Below, one piece after another: positions 25,271 to 38,451 of a stretch of DNA of 64,000 nucleotides (within the stretch, counting starts at the first letter, position 1; each line of letters starts with the position of its first letter). Source of the stretch: Symbiodinium kawagutii (lineage: Eukaryota > Sar > Dinophyceae > Suessiales > Symbiodiniaceae); NCBI GenBank assembly GCA_009767595.1, contig VSDK01009026.1, forward strand, positions 530,024 through 594,023. The letters run 5' to 3'. Under the pieces are notes generated by a model that saw nothing but the letters and a program-made list of their open reading frames with translations, was not told the DNA's origin and did not search any database. A program made the position numbers and the translations under genes.

Positions 25271-25474
25271 GGATAGTAAACTCTTTCATGGAGGTTTTTG
25301 ACGTTGCTCATTTGGTATCCCCAAAGCACCCCCAAAATGTCTTAAACATACAGAAACACCACAACTTGGGGGTAGCAGCCTCCAGCCCATTGGGAGCCTC
25401 CAACCCATTGATCTAACATTGAGAGAAACACCATTTTTCCTCCTCTCTCCCAGGTGATTTCCAGTCTGCGCATC

Positions 25475-28400
25475 TTATGGCGCGGCTGATAGGAACCGGA
25501 GAACGCTCAACTCGTCTTCGTCGTCGTCCTCCGGCCCGGGCGTGGCCATGATCTCTGGGGTCGTCACATCCACGCTGGGGGTCGGCGCCGGGGCACCCAT
25601 GGTGAAGGGCGTGGGAGGCGGAAGCATTGGCAAGGCCGCTGCTTCCTGTTCCTGGCCCACAGGTTGCGGTGGAGAGTCCAGCAAAAACAGGAAACATCAC
25701 AGTGGGTCTATGGGTCTCATCTGTGCTCGTCCCGACTTGCGGACTTGATTGTCAAATGACTTGATTGTCAAATGGTTGTGCCCACCATCGCAAAATTGTT
25801 TGTTTTTTTAGGGAACCGCCCGCCCTGGAGGACCATTGATGAAAACACCACTGGACTAACCATGACAAACATCGATTTCTGTCCTTCAAAACATCCGTTG
25901 CTGACCAACATTGATTTCTATGTTTTGATGGCCTATAGATTTTCTTTTAAAAGTAAGTTCAACTTGTAGTAAACCTATGGTAAATCAACTTGTAAATCTA
26001 GGTGTTCACCATCAAATCCCCCCAAAAACAGAACCAAACATCCAACAGAAACTGCGAATCCAAACATCCGCCGGTGCCGGTCCTTCTTCTCCTTCTCTTC
26101 CCGGGCCTTCTCCTTGGAAGGGCTCACCCACACAGCAGGTGCCGTGTTGAGATCTGCTCCCCGATCGAAGAAATGATCGTTGTCCATCACGCCATCTCCA
26201 CGCAACGGGACCAGCTCCTCCACGACGGACTCCCTCATGGCCTGCCATGCAGCCATGGCTATAAGGCATGGCTCGTGCTATGATGGGTGGTGGGAAATGA
26301 TGGTTGATCATGAATGGTGATCTGTCATCATGATTAGTAATGAAATAAAAAACGTGATTCGCAATGATCAATCATGCTTAACAGTCAATACTGGTTGATA
26401 AAAATGGTAGTGGCATGTAATTAGTGGCTATGTTAATGACAATGATTGCATGGTTTTAGCGGCAAGTGTCACTTCTTCGACATAAAAACCTCATGACTAT
26501 AGCTGTTGAACCCAGGGTTGGCTCAGTGAAAGACCGCCGCATCAGCGCATCGAACCCGTACGCCTTCCACGCCCCCCGACCCAACCCATCCAGCTGCGCA
26601 TGCAGCTGCAGCTCTGACAGCGCCGTGGCACCTTCTCCTGAGCTTCTTGACGTCGCTTTCGCATTTCTTCCGGTGCCAGGGCATTGGAATCCATGGAAAT
26701 CAACTCCTCAGGCAGTGACCCGGACCTCCCTGGGCACAGGTGATGAATCTCATTGGGCAACATGGGCTGAAGAGAAAGACTACTTCAAAATAGGGAAACC
26801 CTACTTTTGTGTCTATAAAAAGAATGAAAGAGTTGCCTGCTTCCCTGTTTTGATTCTGAGAAGATGGACTTTCTTGTGGTATATATCTTTTCTAAGGTAT
26901 GGCCCGGCCGTGCCCAAACTAAGGCCAGTGGAAGTACTGTTTCGGTGAAACCCACGCAAGTATCACAAAGTTCACCTTCCACTTCATTGCATGCCGTGTT
27001 CACTCCAGAATTGACTCTACGTGGTACCACCCATTAAGTGTTCAGCCGCCCATGTTTTTCTTCGATTGGCGCGTTGTGTCAGTGCGATGGTTCGCAGTTT
27101 GACTGGCTGGGACCTCGCAGAAGTGGTTCATTGAGTCACTTCGAGGATCCAGCGTGACTCCCAGTGAGCTTTACCTGGTGCCACGTTTGTATTGTGACTT
27201 GCAGGTCATCACTTCTAGGCTACTGCAGAGCCACTAAAGTGACTCCCACTCTGCCCACTGAAGGAAGCACCTACCAAGAAAGACTCAAATTTGGAAGCCA
27301 GCACAGCCCAACCAACCATAACTGGGCAGCCCTGTGCGGTGGCTGCGGCCTCCCTTGGCGTCAGCAGTTAGATGTTGTCTACATCCACACCTGCAGCCTC
27401 GTCGAACTCCACGCCATCATCGCTGGAGTCGCCGTCTCCGATGTCCGTCTCATTGATCTTCACATTCTCGGGCAGTTCGCCATAGTTCTTCAGGCTTCGA
27501 GCCTCCTCAGCAGTGTACTTCACAATGATATCACCCTTCTCGTCCTGAAAGTCACGAAGCGATACCAAAACGATGTCACCCTGATTGCACCAAACCTTCT
27601 TCCTCATCTTGCCGCGAATGTGGCACAACCTCTTCACCCCATCGACGCATTGAACGTCGCAGCGGCCATTGCCCAACATTCGGGTGATCTGACCATACTC
27701 TTGGCCAGCCTCCTTGAACTCCAGCTCCTTCTTGTTGTTCTCGGTGCTGGCCTTTGCTCGCTTGGCTTTGTTTCCTCCGAGCTTGTTCTTCGGCATCCGC
27801 GCCGCAAATCTGAATGTGTGGAGCGATACTCTGTGTCAGTAAGTTAGGGCTGAGAGCCTGTCTTGAGCTGAATTGGCTTTGATCAACTGCTCATCATCAA
27901 TCAACCATCGCATCATCACTCAACAACCGCCCTCGACGGCTTGTCACCCCAGCTCCACTTCACCGCCATGATTCGACCATCATTGATTATACATAGGTTA
28001 CGTAACCATCATGTTGACAAATATATCATCAAACAAGTTCCATTCACCATGAACAAACATGACTCAACCATGGAGCTTCACCATCACCCCATGGAACCCA
28101 TGGCACCCATGGACCCGCACCCGAACCGCTCCTCCGGTTTCAGTTCCCCCGAGAGAACTCGCGCGCGCAACTCCGCGTTCTGCGGATGCGACAGGTTGGT
28201 GCGCAGCATCCGCGCGTGGTGCCGGTAGTCCGCAGCCTTGGGCCGGCCGTAGCGGCCCCACAGCAGATTCTCCACCTGCGCTGGTGGATGGTGGGATTCA
28301 GCCGCAAGGTGCCACAACAACCAAGCTATGAATGCATATTGTTGATGACTGATCTTAGCTTGATATTGCTTGATTGATATGATGGTGAAGCTGGTTGTTG

Positions 28401-31400
28401 ATATTGGCGGATGGCTGATATTCACTGATCAATGGCTGATTTATTGGGATAAAGTACATGACCATGTGGAGCTGCATTCTGATCATTGTGACTATTACTA
28501 AGACTTCTACTCACCGGTTGGTTGGGGATTATGATAATGATAGTACATTTTGGTAGCATCTGGTGACTGACCACCAAAAGTAGTGATTGCTGGTCAGTAT
28601 TCAAGGTGACATTGATCATTGTGAATATAATTAATTAATTCATATGATCACATATGGCAGTATTAATATGTATCAGCCAACCGATACAACCAATCTCAAC
28701 AACAAGTGTGCATTGTTCGTCATCATTCTTTATGACTTCATGAAACACTATGTCAACCATTCTCAAGTATAAATCGCCAAACTTGGCAGGTGGTAATCCC
28801 CTGGATGGTGCTGGAGACCTTGAAATCTTGAAGAGCCCCCATAGCTGGTGTAGGTCACCATGCTAGTGTCAAAACCCATTGGTGATGAACCGTTATGAAC
28901 TATAGTGCAGGATATGAACCATTTACAGCCTTTGTGCATCATCATTAAACCAATCAATTAATCAATGCATTTGACATCCAACAAAGCGATCCACTGAATC
29001 ATCAACCATTGTCCAACTTTATCCTTGGCGAATATCATTGGTCATTAACCGTTGTTAAACTTAGTGTTGAACCATTCTGAACTCCACTGGTTGAATACAG
29101 CATTGAATTGCCACTTGCCACTCGTCTTTGTTTAGCCCTTAATCATCTTGAATCATCATTGAATTGGTTGAATAGTTGAATTGGTTGAATTGGTTGACCT
29201 GAATTCTACAATTGCCATTGAGTTGGTTGAATCATTGCTGAAGCATCATCCAAGCTCATGAAAGCTGGCGACTGGACCCCGGATGGACCCCGGTTGGACC
29301 CCAGGTGGACCCGCAGTGGACCCCGGTGGATCCCCGGTGGACCTCCACGGCGACCAGATTGTTCGGCAGCTGCGCTGGAGACGGTGGGATGGGCGCTGGA
29401 GACTTCCCCGGAGAGATGGGCGACGCGGCACCGAGACCTCGTAGGAAAGGATGAAAGGAGGATGACATCTGATCTTCAAAGAGATTTTGTGATAAAGACA
29501 TCTATCATAATCTGTGCTTCAAAGAGATTGATTATAATGTTTCTGTTTTTGGGGGGAAGTATATATGTATTTATAATTTATACATATATATATATATATA
29601 AATATTATGTGTTTAAAAAAGATATCATGATGTTTGTTTGAAATATCTTGGAATAAAGATGACGATGATCAATTTAATGAAGAAAAAACAAATCCGTTCG
29701 ATTTCATCCTCCTTGAACACCATGACACCACATCCCTTCACAAACTCTCACTCTTCGTGACAACTCTACAGCTGTGGAAAACTCTGTCCCTGCCTGACAA
29801 GCCCTGCGAGATGAGATCAACCACGCGACGGCGCATGGCTTTGTCTTCTGGGCTCTGCTCCTGTTATGGATCTGGGCGCAGGTCTGGAACCCACCTGGGG
29901 AAGCGTGGAAAATCCACCAAGTCTGGGAGGTTGACCTATATCAAAACTGGTGATTTATAATGATTTATATCTTCCAGCCAAGTTTACCAGAGTAGATGTT
30001 ATATCCTTAGGGTGAACACAAAAAACTGCTGGCTGCTCCTTCCTAGCAATCAGTAAGGGATGGTTGGTTGTACCACCGTCAACCGATGACGAAACATATG
30101 TGTCAAGACTGGTCAATTATCCAATGTAAGAAACTAAGGGCGGTTTGGCACTTCACTGATGCCAACTTGATGCAATCAAAGGATCATACTTAATGGATCA
30201 TCCCAGTGTGTTATAACCGCAGTGACTAAGTCGTGGGTGCTCTTCCGCTGAACTTACCTGGATGAAGCGACCATCAATAACCCGCCAGTCATTAAGCATC
30301 ATTATCTGTTCTCAAACAGCTGGTTATAGCCAGTTAATAAACATGATTCGCTGTAATCATCATCATGTTAGAGCATGATTGACCATAATTAGCCAGTAGG
30401 ATCCAACAAAATTATGGTTACTGTGGTTAATCATTATCAGTAGGATCCATGAGTAACCAACCAACAAAGGCAGCCACCTGACCCCACAACGGCCCCTCCT
30501 GTGCTGCAGGTTTCGGCTGCCGTCGCCAGCGACGACACAGCTCCAGGGTCGGTGCTCGCAGCTCCGCTGCCAGTGCCGAACGTTCCTTGGCGCACCATTT
30601 GTGCAACTCATCGAAGGGCTTACCTCGGCAACTCGGCTTGGCTGTGGGTCAAAACCGTGTACCCCCTAGTTCCCCTATTATAGATTATTATCCATTGTCT
30701 TCGCTTTGTTGTTGGTGATTGTCCCCCATTTGGTTGTTGGCCCACAGCCAAAAAGGATCAACGGCTAAGCCTCAAAAGGTTTGCGAAACTTATTGTAAGT
30801 TAGATGGTACTTTGAGTGGTACTGACCACTAATTAATGGGTCAAGAACCATTTTCGTTCCTTTTGCTGCTGACCGCTGTGATACCTTCAGACCCCATCTG
30901 CGCGCAAAGCGGTCAAGGTACCAATGGCATGTCGGTGTTCCCATAAGGATGCCCTGCCAAGTGGTAGAGCCTTCAAACACGCGAGACAAGCTAAGGTCAA
31001 CATCCCCGCTTCCTCTCGGTTCTCATTGGCTTCCAGTCGCGCAACTGCTTCCTTCAGCACCTGACCGATGAGCTTCAAACCTTCCTGGGCTACGAAGGCA
31101 ATTCGACAGGACCTGGTTGATCTGGCGATGCATCCCAAGAACAAACCCATGCAACGTCGTTCGACGGCAACGCCCCAGCTGGGGACCTTCTCTTTGAATG
31201 CGTTGAGGAGGTCCAGTAGCTCCTCCTCATCCACTCGGAATCCCTTGTCAGAGAACCCCGACACAAACTCTTTTCGAGCAGATTCCTCTGGAGTCTCAGA
31301 GGGTTCGTCGAAGAACCCTTCCTCAAACCTGAAACGATACGACGCTGATCGACACTGTATGATCATTTCTGGAAGGGTAGGAGAGGACCTAATCACTGTC

Positions 31401-31435
31401 CAAGTGGGATGATCATGGACATCATCATCACCACC

Positions 31436-31484
<49 letters not shown>

Positions 31485-31644
31485 CCATCACCATCACCAT
31501 CACCATCACCATCACCACCATCACCATCAGCATCAGCATCAGCATCATCATCACCATCACCATCACCATCACCATCACCACCACCAGCATCAGCATCACC
31601 ATCACCACCATCACCATCACCATCACCATCACCATCACCATCAC

Positions 31645-31694
<50 letters not shown>

Positions 31695-32602
31695 CCCCCA
31701 TCCTGATCATCATCATGTGGATCTGATCATGTAGGTCAATCATGGTCAATCCAGTAAATCCGGATGCCTTTCTCTGCAAGTGGAAATGTCACAATACTTC
31801 AATAATGGCAAGAGGTAGCGATTTAGAAGTCAAAGGGCTGAAGTCAACTTGACTGGACCTTGAGATTGACTTCTTTTCAGCAAAACGAGTTGCTTTGGCC
31901 ACTAGCTTTGAGCAATGATGTGAAATCAGTAAGAGCCCGTGATAAACGACTCAAAGTTCTAGCAGAAGCGAACATTGCGGTTTCTTGTTGCACTTGATTA
32001 CCAAGGCAAGACTTCCTGTGGAAGACTGCAGCACATCGAATTGCTGATGCTTCAAGCCGAGGGAAAACAGCTGGGTAAGATGCAGTTGCTCAGGCAAAGA
32101 GACAGAAGGGTCAAACAAAATCAAAAGAAAAATAAGATTGCATGAACTCGCTAAATGGATAATTAACATCAACCAACATTAACTAATACTGACTGCACCT
32201 ATTGGATCAAACATGTCTTGTTTGTTTGTTTTTAATTTGCCAAACGGTAGCCAGACTTGTTGATGATCCACAACCATGATGGCAAGAGCACCCACGCCCC
32301 GTTGCCAACAAAATTGTTCTCAAACGGATGTTGTAGGACAGGGCAACCACACACAACCATACAAGAACAAAACAATTAAGGACTGGCAAAAAAGAGTCCC
32401 CAAATACAGCAATTGAATATGTGATTACAAAACTGGCAAATCTGATGATTTTGATGTTCTAAGATGCGAATAAATGCCAATCAAGAGACAAATCATCCAG
32501 CTCTTGCTCCTGTGTTCTAGTTCTCTTCAAGACTTCCTCCGCAGTTGCTGCATCGCCATCGACCTCCCTAGGTCGCTTTTCAACCCGAGCTTCATCACCC
32601 AT
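25475..32602 (-). CDS. TFIIS-like transcription elongation protein (LW and central domains, no zinc ribbon seen)
   Basis: Exons: 32602-32490 (ATG; ends ELDD), 31328-30893, about 30623-30478, 29437-29343, 28275-28132, 26706-26632, 26241-26053, 25651-25475 (TAA). All junctions agree in phase except those either side of exon 3. Exons 2-3 encode an all-helical region matching the TFIIS N-terminal (LW) domain, ending [18 protein letters not shown]. Exons 5-6 encode a TFIIS central-domain match: [30 protein letters not shown], then [23 protein letters not shown] proteins act on stalled RNA polymerase II and normally end in a zinc ribbon with an Asp-Glu hairpin. Here exons 7-8 instead give a charged helix ([16 protein letters not shown]) and a proline-rich, acidic tail ([18 protein letters not shown]), about 450 residues in all. 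It may therefore be a domain-sharing relative rather than TFIIS itself. An eIF1A gene sits in its fifth intron. Confidence 0.82.
27368..27796 (-). CDS. EIF1A: Eukaryotic translation initiation factor 1A (eIF1A), intronless
   Basis: A single open frame of 142 residues, the normal eIF1A length, from ATG to TAA. eIF1A binds the ribosomal A site and promotes scanning and start-codon choice. Seen: basic N-terminal tail ([15 protein letters not shown]); the OB-fold core with [30 protein letters not shown] and [11 protein letters not shown]; the conserved [17 protein letters not shown]; and an acidic C-terminal tail ([14 protein letters not shown]). No residue of the core looks missing. It lies inside an intron of the TFIIS-like gene on the same strand. 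Neighbouring genes have many introns and this one has none, and a degraded spliced-leader sequence lies 66 nt before the ATG. Both point to reinsertion of a mature mRNA. Whether it is expressed cannot be told from sequence, but the frame is intact. Confidence 0.97.
   Translation of the reverse strand: MPKNKLGGNKAKRAKASTENNKKELEFKEAGQEYGQITRMLGNGRCDVQCVDGVKRLCHIRGKMRKKVWCNQGDIVLVSLRDFQDEKGDIIVKYTAEEARSLKNYGELPENVKINETDIGDGDSSDDGVEFDEAAGVDVDNI
27862..27883 (-). other. Relict dinoflagellate spliced-leader sequence
   Basis: On the minus strand these 22 bases match the dinoflagellate SL consensus (DCCGUAGCCAUUUUGGCUCAAG) at 15 of 22 positions, including the last 7 (GCTCAAG) and the GCCA block; the last 16 match at 13. 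The copy sits 66 nt upstream of the eIF1A ATG, where an SL joined to a 5' UTR would be after reverse transcription of a mature mRNA. Chance similarity is not excluded. Confidence 0.6.
29566..29602. repeat. (TA)n dinucleotide repeat
   Basis: Alternating TA tract within an AT-rich intron of the TFIIS-like gene. Confidence 0.8.
30638..30750. mobile_element. MITE-like family A copy
   Basis: Ends are TTGGCTGTGGGTC and GGCCCACAGCCAA, a clear inverted pair. On the minus strand it directly precedes the acceptor of TFIIS-like exon 3. Confidence 0.65.
31423..31706. repeat. (CAT)n/(CAC)n microsatellite
   Basis: About 95 CAT and CAC triplets with no stop in several frames, which creates false open frames (poly-Met and poly-Ile/Thr). 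It lies in the first intron of the TFIIS-like gene, close to exon 2. Confidence 0.95.
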
Positions 32603-32949
32603 TCGGAAGGACAAAACACACCAAGGGCGTCAAAAGGTGGCTGAATCCTTGCTGGGATAACCACTTGCAACAACTTCAAGTTTCTACACCTGCGGACGAT
32701 TCAAAATGATTGCTCTAAACAAGCCAAAAAAGTTCACAAGTTGGTGGTGTCTGTGTCCTGTTGTAATCCTGGTTCCTGTCTGTATGCTTCCATGCTTGAC
32801 CATTCCTGAACACATCGGCCCACGGAGAGACTGTACGGCTGCCAGCAGAGAGGATGTTTGGCTGTGAATCACGCCAACAAGTTGTCGGACATGATTGATG
32901 ATAACATGTGATAAGTTCATGATAGAATTTGATGATGATTGATGGTTAT

Positions 32950-33880
32950 AAATGGTTGCTCATGTTAGTCATTGTCACTCACAGTTAACTAAACTCACGG
33001 GTGAAAGGCCTTCATCTGGATATATCAAAGCTCTGGGAACTATAGGCAACCTGATGAAAAAGGTGTATCCATTCCCAAAATCAAGCACGATGCGTCTTTC
33101 ACCACCAGGGTACGATGATGAGATGGTCGGGATCATTTCAAGATCGTCCTTTTTGGGAGCGGCTGCATTTTGCTTTTTTCAATCCAGAAAACCTGGAGTT
33201 TCACAGGTTTGCTCCACCAGCATCTTTCGGTAAACAGGCTGTTTTGGAAGCATCTATGACTGGCATGTGTTTCACAAAGACTGAGACAATTTCATGGTGC
33301 CCACCATGGTAAGCGTAAGTTTCAATACATCATTCTTTCCAGCTTTGAACAACTTGCTGGCAAATGGGGGTCTTCACAGAAGAGCAAACCTTTGGGGAAG
33401 TGCGCAACCGCAGTAGCTACTTTTGGAATCTCCTGGATATGCCCTTCGGATGTCAGGTCCAACAAAAAGCTTGAAACACATATGCACTGCATTCCCGTCC
33501 CGTTAGATGCGATTGTCATCATGGGAACGAAATGCTCACGCCAAAATTACTGCATCTTTGGCATGAGGCAACGCATAGGATGAACAATTACATTGCAAAT
33601 ACCTTCCCACATAGCGGCAGGGAGCAATCCTGATCGCGAATTGAAGCGAAGCGACTTTGCACTGCGAAGGGAAGGTGCTTTTGGACAGGCAACAGTTGAA
33701 CTTTTGGCTCTGTGACTCCATGGGCAAGTGCCACTATACCAACTACCAGTGGTTGAGGCTGTGATTGGTTGAGGCTGTGATTGACATCTAACCACTAGCT
33801 GGTACTTGGTAGTTGGTAGTAGCACTTGCCAACCCCTGGAAACCACTCCACATTCCACCAAAAGCACCCGCTACAACACA
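32950..33880. other. Spacer between SBNO and the TFIIS-like gene
   Basis: About 1.2 kb separates the SBNO stop (33890) from the next start (32602). Frames at 33115-33312 (plus) and 33867-33547 (minus) are open but show no recognisable domain. This interval should hold the 3' UTR and the trans-splice acceptor of the next gene. Confidence 0.4.
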
Positions 33881-33889
33881 CCCGGTCGA

Positions 33890-36800
33890 CTAGCTCCGCC
33901 GACCGCGGCCACGGCCACGGCCCCGGGCTTTGGGTTTCTTGGGTGGCGGGATGTACCAACCACTGCCTTTGGGCTTGTCTCTCAGCTGTACATATCCATC
34001 ATGGATATCGACCTTTCCATTGCGATCCAAATCTTCGAAAGCTTCTTGTGCCAACAGCATGCCTGCAGCACCTTCACTCAGACCCTCCGCCACCAAGGCT
34101 TGATGCGCCCCAGCCCAGCCGGACCACTGCGCGCGCTGATCCGGCTGTGTCCGAAGGAAGGCCTCCAGTTGAGCACTCAGCTTCCGCACGTCCAGGTCAT
34201 TGGCATCCTGGTATTCAACACTCTGGTGCTCCCCATCTGGTACTCAACACATGTTGGATTCCAATTAAATTTCAAAGTTGTAACAATTGGAGAATCCAAA
34301 ACTTTGGTGGTCAAATTTTTGGAACACCTTGATTCAGCATGTCCGAGCCCTTCAGCAGCGTCCTTTCTTCCTTTGCTGCTTCTCTCTTCGTGCAAGGCAG
34401 ACAACACATATCGCACTTCCTGCAAACGATCCTGGTGGACCTTGACCCCAACGATAGCTCCGCCATCCGCCAATTTGGCTCTGACCAACGGGATCTTCTG
34501 AACCTTCAACCTGAAACACAGCGAGACTGATTCACAAGTGAATCAAACATGCCTCCGTGGCCAACAAAGAATTGAGGATTTTGAAAGAATTCCAACTTCA
34601 AGCATTACAAAATCCAGGTCCCCAAGATTCCCCAAGTCCCAAATCTGAGCTTCTAAAGATGCATCTTGAAGCTATGAGCAACTTGTCCCAGCCCAGGCCT
34701 GGTGCTCCTCTCAGCTTGAATGGCCGTTCCCAGCACTGCCCAAGTGCTCAAAATGGAGCCAGTTAACACGTGCTCCTCCTGCCATCGACCTTCATCCCGC
34801 GTTGATGCCCCATGCAACTCGCGCCACCTGGTGACTGCGCGTGCAGCGAGCAGCAACTCACATGGTCACGTTGTAATTGACAATCATTTTCATCAACTGT
34901 TTGATTCGGTAACAGTTGAAAAATGTTGAAAATGGCATACCACAACCAACGAGGATGAGATGTTTTGCGTTGCGCTTCTCAGGTCTAGGTTGGGCTGTGT
35001 GACCTTCCTAATAACCTTCATGCTGTGCAAGCTATCGTTTGACCTGCAAAGATTTTGTGACCAAATAGCCATCAAGAGCCCGCTCCCACCTAGACTCCAC
35101 AGTTCGAAGTTCAGAAGAATCGGTCTTCAGGAAGTGGTCACCCCTGCGGAGAGTCGCACTGGACACCTCCAGGGCAAAGCACCACGATGCGCAGGATTGC
35201 TGGGTCCATCAAAGTGGAGAGCTGGCTGGTTGGGTCCCCAAATAAGTGCAAAGCTCTCAACATTTGAGAACTAGTTGGGGTGGGAAGAGTCAACATGTGC
35301 CCAAATTTGTCATAGATTGAGTCCCCAAGTTGGTTTCTAGTCCGAGAAATGATCATCCGCATAGTACTAGTATACTGTATACAATCAGTAGTCTACCAAC
35401 TAGACCTATACCAACTGAAACATGAGTGATGAATCATCACAAACCATCTTGCACATCTGGGCTTGAATAGAACCACAGCATGTCTGCCTGGTACAACAAC
35501 AGTAGCAAATGACTGGCTGTCAAACCCATCTCCCTGATTTCTATATGGGGAATCATCCCAAAACCAGGGGATCATCTATACTGGTGGCTTTCTTAAGCCT
35601 ACAATGGCTATACTCATCCTGAAACCTGGAGCAACACCAGGCACCCCTCACCTGCTGGTCAGCATCATGATCTGCTGGTGGTCCCTGCGGCCAATGAAGG
35701 TCCAAATCCACATCGCTGTCGTCATCGTCCGACATAGCGCCCGTTGCTCCAGCCCGAACTCCCCGGAAACGTGGTCGCGGCACAGCCAACACCACGGGAT
35801 TTGGACCATCTGTGCACCTTGGCAGGATCTGATTGATCAACCAACAACGCACGCATGGGGTTGATAGATGTTGATAGCTGGCAACAATGGTTGATGACTT
35901 GGCTGATGATAGCTGGTCACAGGTAGAATAATTGCACACTAAATGAATAACCAACATCATCATCACAATAGTGATAGTCATGAACCAGCACAAACTATCA
36001 TAATAAACATCTTCATCTTCATCACCACCATCACCATGATCATCATCATCTGAAAAGTTTCAGCTGCTATGAAACACCTCTCGTCTCTGTTCAAATCTTA
36101 TAGATTTACAAGACCCAACCGCTGACTACAAAAAGATGGAAAAACAACCAATCTATTAATATCTATGGATTTTTGATTGGCCAAACTTATGGAGTTGCAC
36201 CAAAATGATGATTTGGATCTCCAAGTTCGGGTGTCCAGTTGTTGATCCCCCCCGGTGCACCAGTAGAAGCCCTCGATGTCGCGGCCATTGCCTTTGCTCT
36301 CCAAGACCTCCGCAGCGCATGGTGGCGCAGTGGATCCAGTTGCTCAAAAACCACCCACAACAAATCTCCCAACGAGTGGTTTGATTTATCAAGATCACAT
36401 GGTTCGATTCCAACATGTGGCGGGTGATTTCTCAAGACCACATGCTTTGATTTACATCCCACTCCGGATTGATCAAAGCTACAGACTTGCATCCCAGTCC
36501 GGATTGATCCAAGCTACATAGTCCTATACATGAATAAACATCATACAGAATAAACCTCACCTTGTCACCAGTGACTCACCGCACAAAAAATGCCGAGCGA
36601 TGGATCAACTGCTTCACCCCGTCGCGCCTCGTTGGCTCGTTCCCAAGTCATGCCACGGTCCAGTCGCAGCTCCACATGTGCCTCGATGTGGGGCCACCCC
36701 AACGGGGCCGGGTCCCCACCGGGGATTCAGGTGGAAACCCATGGGATCGTCCAAGTCATGTGGCTATGGTTGGTGGAAACCATGTGTGAAATTGGTGGTT

Positions 36801-38389
36801 TCCAATGTTTCCAATGTTTCTAGTGGCTATGGTTGGTAGATGTTATAGGTGGTATTTATATAGACACCTGGTTAGTATAGGTAGTGTTGATGAACTGACC
36901 ACAGGTTCATTTTGATTGCTGAAAAATGAAGAAGTCCCATGGGATCCTTGTCCTACATGTGCAATCAGCAAGTGGGAGGCTTGGGTATGACCAAGGCACA
37001 AACTGAAGAAAGCCAAGCAACAAAGGGCAGGGGCGACTACGGCCAGGACCAGAACAAACAACATCACCACATCAACGAGCTGCAGCTTCACACATGAGGC
37101 TTTGCCAAACAAGGTCGGTTTTCAACAGATACACTCTGCAATTTCTAAAGGCATAATCTCTAGAAACATGGTAATCATTGCGACCTGCAGACCCAAAAAG
37201 GTCATAAACCAAGGGTAATATGGCTGTGGGTCAAAACCCTTGACCCACAACTATTGTTAGTTATTGTTGGTTATTGTTGGTTATTTTATCAACCAAAGAT
37301 CAGAGATAACAATGGAAAAACCTGCAAGAATCCAAGGGAATGGACATTCTGACCCTGGGCCAACCAGGAGCTGAGCCACAGTTTCTGCTCCAGTGATTGG
37401 ATCCTCGAAAAGCACCTGCCGTTGAACAAATCTGGTCACAAACGGCAGCAGTGAATCATCTTCTTCTATAACCCCAGGGGTACTATCCATCATGGACACT
37501 AGGCCAATGGACTAGATCCTTCAAGTCCTTCAACACTTTTATACTCAATTTAGCTCTTTCTTCAGCAATTTTTGATGGCTCGAGGAGTTGTATGAATGTG
37601 AATCACTGACCCGGTACTTATTGGGAGCATGCGGACAAGCAACTGAGCAGTCAAACTGGTGCTGTTTGCAGTTTTGATCAATATCCTGTGTCAAGACCCT
37701 TGGAAGCAACAGTTTTGAATGGCGCCAGCATGCCTCGCGACGAACCAAACGAACCTTGGTGCGTGAACTTGGAAGCTAATTGCCTCGAGAAGAACAAGAA
37801 CTCTGGATGATTCGAAAAGCGTTTCAACCCAAGACACAGTGCGCGGTTTTTACTTGAATGCCAAGGCAGCCCCAAGACCATGAAAATGGCCCCACTCTTT
37901 GATTCCTGTCCAAGAGAAACCATACTAAGCAGCTGGCTTCTGCTTTGGTGCCCCTCCTGCACAACGATATGGCTGATATGGCTCCCAAAAAAAAAGAAAC
38001 GGCAAAAAGGGACACTTGCAGCAGCGCTTTCTCACGTTTTCTGTGTATTTTTCTTATGGCCAGCGCCGATTCGGATTGGCTGTTACGTGAGTGCATGCAA
38101 TCAACGACAAAACAACCAACGCTTGAGAGATGTTGGTAACTTCTCGGGGATCACACATGGCATGGTCATCACCATATTTCTGACCTTGGCAAATCTGAAA
38201 AGCCAACAATGCAAGGGCCTGCCATGAACACAACATGTTTCAGATATTGGTGCATGTTTAGCCTCAGAAATTGAACAGCCAGCAGCTTAAGAGCACCCCA
38301 AGGTTTTGTATCAACCCTCCTCACTCAGCTCGCGGCATATTATTGAAGTGAAATCTCAACGTTTGTTGGGTCGTTTGGAGTATCTCATC

Positions 38390-38451
<62 letters not shown>

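Noticed and set aside
27164-27847. 227-codon plus-strand open frame
   Set aside because: It is the exact antisense of the eIF1A gene, whose product is unmistakable.
31393-31779. Long frames of Met/Val or Ile/Thr repeats
   Set aside because: Produced by the CAT/CAC microsatellite; no protein-like sequence outside the repeat.
33806-34501. 231-codon plus-strand open frame
   Set aside because: Antisense to the last two SBNO exons; its composition is explained by the minus-strand codon bias.
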